From NCBI GenBank assembly GCA_905215275.1, contig CAJMPE010000021.1, positions 1 to 16,338 of the forward strand: DNA of 16,338 nt, in the 5' to 3' direction. The notes beneath the pieces were generated by a model. The model saw nothing but the letters and a program-made list of their open reading frames with translations, was not told where the DNA came from and made no database searches. Origin of the DNA: an uncultured bacterium. GTDB lineage: Bacteria; Actinomycetota; Coriobacteriia; Coriobacteriales; Coriobacteriaceae. Of this stretch, positions 14,343-16,338 are shown piece after piece. Positions within the stretch are counted from its first letter, which is position 1; every line of letters begins with the position of its first letter. The position numbers and the translations under genes are program-made.

Positions 14343-14381
14343 CTCCGCGATGAAGAATCGCGGAGACGATTCTTCGTTTTT
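14343..14381 (+). promoter_or_regulatory. Possible attenuator: alternative hairpins and T-run
   Basis: Two stems share the same bases. CTCCGCGAT/ATCGCGGAG (14343-14351 with 14357-14365) competes with GAAGAATCG/CGATTCTTC (14352-14360 with 14367-14375). The second stem can extend outward by wobble pairs and is followed by GTTTTT (14376-14381), as in an intrinsic terminator. Forming the first would prevent the second. This would let transcription into mobC and the relaxase be switched. It could equally be DNA structure serving the oriT. Confidence 0.5.
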
Positions 14382-14407
14382 GGAACGACGCTAGCCGTTC
14401 CTCAAAA

Positions 14408-14468
14408 GGAAAGCGAATCGCATAGCAGGTTTTGATCGGAGGCCTCTCCGATCGCTGATTCGTTTTCC
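14408..14468 (+). other. Branched stem-loop abutting the mobC ribosome binding site
   Basis: The outer arms GGAAAGCGAATC (14408-14419) and GATTCGTTTTCC (14457-14468) pair over 12 bp with one wobble. Inside lies an 8-bp hairpin at 14434-14453, plus a short AGC/GCT helix. The outer stem ends exactly where GGAGG (14469-14473) begins. It may modulate mobC translation or be the relaxosome binding site. Confidence 0.6.
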
Positions 14469-14477
14469 GGAGGAATC

Positions 14478-15014
14478 ATGAGCAGGCTCCGCCCACACAC
14501 CGTCAAGGCGTCTCTTTCCGATGAAGAGAAGAAAGCCATCATCGCAATCGCAAAGCGACATGAGATGAGTGAGGCGGAACTCATACGTTTCGTCTTATGC
14601 AATGCCGACGATCTCGATATCGATTTTGGTCTTGCGGAAATTGCTGATCAAAAATCTCGAACTGAAGAATTGCACATCAGGGTCTCACCGGAAGAAAAAA
14701 GGATAATCGAAAGCAATGCTGATTTCCTTGGCGTGACCGTGAGCTCGTATGCACGGCGCGTACTAATTAACGGGAAGATCGAGAAAATCGATTTCGACCA
14801 TGGCGGCGTGGAGAAGATCTATCATGAGCTTTTGAAGCAGGGTACGAACCTTAACCAGTTGGCGCACTTCATAAACGCGCAAGGACTTTCGGCTTACGAC
14901 GAAACTGCCGTTCTTATGGCCATCGGGTGCGTTGCTAAAAGTTCTGATTACGCTTTTCAATTCTTGAGAACGCTCGAGCGTCGCTATTTCACCGATGGCG
15001 GCGATGCAAAGTGA
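14478..15014 (+). CDS. mobC: MobC-like mobilization accessory protein with two RHH domains
   Basis: A 178-residue relaxosome accessory protein expected to bind oriT and help the relaxase melt and nick it. It has two ribbon-helix-helix-like units, near residues 9-45 (VKASLSDEEKKAIIAIAKRHEMSEAELIRFVL) and 62-98 (ELHIRVSPEEKRIIESNADFLGVTVSSYARRVL). A MobC-type motif follows (IYHELLKQGTNLNQLAHFINAQG, about 114-136), then a helical tail. The ATG follows GGAGG closely (four bases). The stop codon overlaps the relaxase GTG start by four bases (GTGA), so the two are translationally coupled. The duplicated RHH unit is longer than a simple MobC. Confidence 0.85.
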   Translation: MSRLRPHTVKASLSDEEKKAIIAIAKRHEMSEAELIRFVLCNADDLDIDFGLAEIADQKSRTEELHIRVSPEEKRIIESNADFLGVTVSSYARRVLINGKIEKIDFDHGGVEKIYHELLKQGTNLNQLAHFINAQGLSAYDETAVLMAIGCVAKSSDYAFQFLRTLERRYFTDGGDAK

Positions 15015-16210
15015 CTGTTATCAAGCAGAAGAGCGTATCGAGCGAGCGCTACGCAAAGAACGTTCGGCGGTACATCAACGGGAAACATGCCCTTGCCCGT
15101 GATGGCTGGAACATCAAATGCGATAAGTACTGGTTTTCGAAAATGGCAATGACGCGGAAGGTTTTCCATCACGACACGCCTTCGCGAGCCGGCGCGAAGA
15201 ACGTGACTATCCTCCACCAGATTCTCGCGTTTCTCCCCGAAGAATGTTCGTGCAACGGCGGTAAAATGACGCCGGATGCATGTATGGCCTACGCAAGGCA
15301 ATGGGTCGCGAAACATTACCCGAATCAGCAAATTATCTTCGCGCTACACGAGGAAAGCGACAAGGCGGGAAAACGCTACGCAGTGCACATGGCAATTAAC
15401 CGCACGGATCTCCTGACAGGAAAACGTTGTGAGACGGGCGGGCGTCACGGGAAGTTCGAACGCGCCTCGTGGGTCCGCGAACTCGATAAGGACTGGAATC
15501 TCGCCCAACTTGAAAAGGGTAAGAAAAATTCGAAGATTCGTGATCGTCAACCGCGCGACACGGAAAAGGAGATTATTGGTCGCGGCGAGTACAGTTATAA
15601 AAACAATCTGCGTGAGCTGATCCATATTGCGATTGACGAAGGTCGCGTAAAGAATATGGAGCAGTTCAAAAAACTACTTGCATCATGGGGCGTAGACATT
15701 TTCATCAAGAACAATCGAGTCTATGCGACAGATCTCGATATCAAAGAAGCCGGCAATCCGAAGTGCACCTTCAACCTGACTCGTCTTGACGGACGCTTCG
15801 CGTTGAAGTCATTGCAGACGGCTTTCGAAAATAACGTGTTGGAGGCCGAGCGTGCGCTTCCATACGAGAAGCGCTGTGAGATTTATATCCGACGACTCAA
15901 GAAAGCATACTCGGCGTGGGTCGAGCAGGCTAAAGCAAGCAAAGGCGTCGCCTACAATTCGTTTCCTAAATTCATTACACCGAAGTGTGACGAAGACCTG
16001 CTCGAAGATCCGGCGGTTCGCGATGAACTTCTTGCGCGTCGCGGTTATGCGAGGGAGATTCGCAACCGTTACGCCGGCGCCGTTCCCAATGCCGGCGATG
16101 ACCGCGTTCGCACCGCCGGCCAGGCGCACGGCGGTAGCACTGTGTCGCGACAGATGGGCGATCGCGTTATCGACCGTGGCGATTTCTCACGTGGTGACAC
16201 GCCTCGCTAG
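15011..16210 (+). CDS. Relaxase, MOBP-like (MobA/VirD2 domain)
   Basis: A 399-residue DNA strand transferase that would nick oriT and pilot the strand during transfer. The N-terminal pattern fits the PF03432 relaxase fold. The candidate catalytic tyrosine is Y21 (NVRRYINGKHALARDGWNIKC). A middle segment ends in VTILHQILAFLPEE. The metal-binding histidine region has H113 in IIFALHEES and H126 in YAVHMAINRTD. The usual HxH next to the last beta strand is reduced here to a single His, a divergence worth testing. Beyond residue 190 it has a helical, basic C-terminal part and a disordered Arg/Gly-rich end (GGSTVSRQMGDRVIDRGDFSRGDTPR), with no helicase or primase domain. The GTG start overlaps the mobC stop. 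Confidence 0.85.
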   Translation: MTVIKQKSVSSERYAKNVRRYINGKHALARDGWNIKCDKYWFSKMAMTRKVFHHDTPSRAGAKNVTILHQILAFLPEECSCNGGKMTPDACMAYARQWVAKHYPNQQIIFALHEESDKAGKRYAVHMAINRTDLLTGKRCETGGRHGKFERASWVRELDKDWNLAQLEKGKKNSKIRDRQPRDTEKEIIGRGEYSYKNNLRELIHIAIDEGRVKNMEQFKKLLASWGVDIFIKNNRVYATDLDIKEAGNPKCTFNLTRLDGRFALKSLQTAFENNVLEAERALPYEKRCEIYIRRLKKAYSAWVEQAKASKGVAYNSFPKFITPKCDEDLLEDPAVRDELLARRGYAREIRNRYAGAVPNAGDDRVRTAGQAHGGSTVSRQMGDRVIDRGDFSRGDTPR

Positions 16211-16338
16211 TTTTGGATAGTTCATCGTCAGTGCCCTGGCGCGCTACCGTTCGGTGCCGATTCTGCCACGCTTGCAGTCTCGGGGTTGATTTCCGATCTC
16301 AGCCGAACACATTGAGCAAATAGGCCATTCCCGCAGTT
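16211..16338. other. Right edge, no feature seen
   Basis: The 128 bases after the relaxase stop contain no open frame, hairpin with T-run or repeat of the tRNA end that I can support. The element's other end lies outside the window. Confidence 0.5.

Larger units (their letters stand above)
14123..14477 (+). other. Hairpin-dense intergenic region, candidate oriT
   Basis: A 355-base stretch without a credible gene but with a chain of hairpins. Positions: 14169-14192 (10-bp stem, GCCT loop), 14213-14231 (7 bp), 14241-14294 (about 19 interrupted pairs), 14301-14324 (9 bp), 14343-14365 (9 bp), 14382-14401 (6 bp), 14408-14468 (12-bp outer stem) and 14434-14453 (8 bp, GCCT loop). It stands directly upstream of mobC and the relaxase, the usual place for an origin of transfer. 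The nick site cannot be fixed by eye. Confidence 0.6.
9386..16338. mobile_element. Partial integrative mobilizable or conjugative element
   Basis: The segment begins at the 3' end of tRNA-Arg and runs off the right edge. It carries an XRE-type repressor, a PrgA-like surface protein, a secreted Ser-rich protein, a small basic protein, a hairpin-rich candidate oriT, a MobC-like protein and a relaxase. Mobilization genes next to a tRNA are strong evidence for a transferable element. No integrase, excisionase or type IV secretion gene is visible. It could be a mobilizable element, or one end of a larger conjugative element. Confidence 0.7.

Noticed and set aside
14146..14435. Two overlapping plus-strand open frames of 62 codons
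   Set aside because: They consist of the inverted repeats of the candidate oriT, with no good ribosome binding site or recognisable protein.

Overview
The window looks like a piece of a gut actinobacterial chromosome from the Coriobacteriia, most likely Collinsella or a close relative. That assignment is inference. It rests on moderately GC-rich genes, a mannose-family PTS operon ending in a DUF956 gene, a DUF5692 membrane protein, TTG and GTG starts with good ribosome binding sites, and large palindromic intergenic repeats.

Left part (1-9300) is core-like chromosome. A minus-strand pair, a TetR regulator followed by a Trp-rich DUF5692 membrane protein, faces a plus-strand 925-residue flavin/iron-sulfur oxidoreductase related to the glutamate synthase small subunit. 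Two copies of TTGAC-N5-GTCAA lie between them and are probably the TetR operators. HypA (nickel delivery to hydrogenase) follows, then a nested palindromic repeat and a regulatory gap. Next is a mannose-family PTS operon: fused EIIAB, EIIC and EIID. DUF956/ManO comes after it, behind a terminator that overlaps what looks like its own promoter.

Right part (9310-16338) appears to be a mobile element inserted at the 3' end of a tRNA-Arg(CCT) gene. Beside the tRNA is a gene-poor stretch with four near-identical 13-bp repeats. Then comes a small XRE-type repressor whose promoter mirrors a rightward promoter, with an 11-bp inverted repeat lying over both. The rightward promoter leads into a 976-residue cell-wall-anchored protein: signal peptide, coiled coil, CAP domain, coiled coil, LAQTG sorting signal. 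This is the architecture of PrgA-type surface exclusion proteins of conjugative elements. A Ser/Asp/Lys-rich secreted protein and a 46-residue basic protein follow. A 355-bp hairpin-dense region (candidate oriT, with a possible attenuator) precedes a two-RHH MobC-like accessory protein and an overlapping MOBP-like relaxase. No integrase and no type IV secretion gene is present; the element continues past the right edge.

The most interesting proposal is that this element carries its own entry-exclusion module (XRE repressor plus a CAP-on-a-stalk surface protein) beside its mobilization module. The domain calls and DNA patterns are read from the sequence. The exclusion function, the oriT and the attachment site are inferences.
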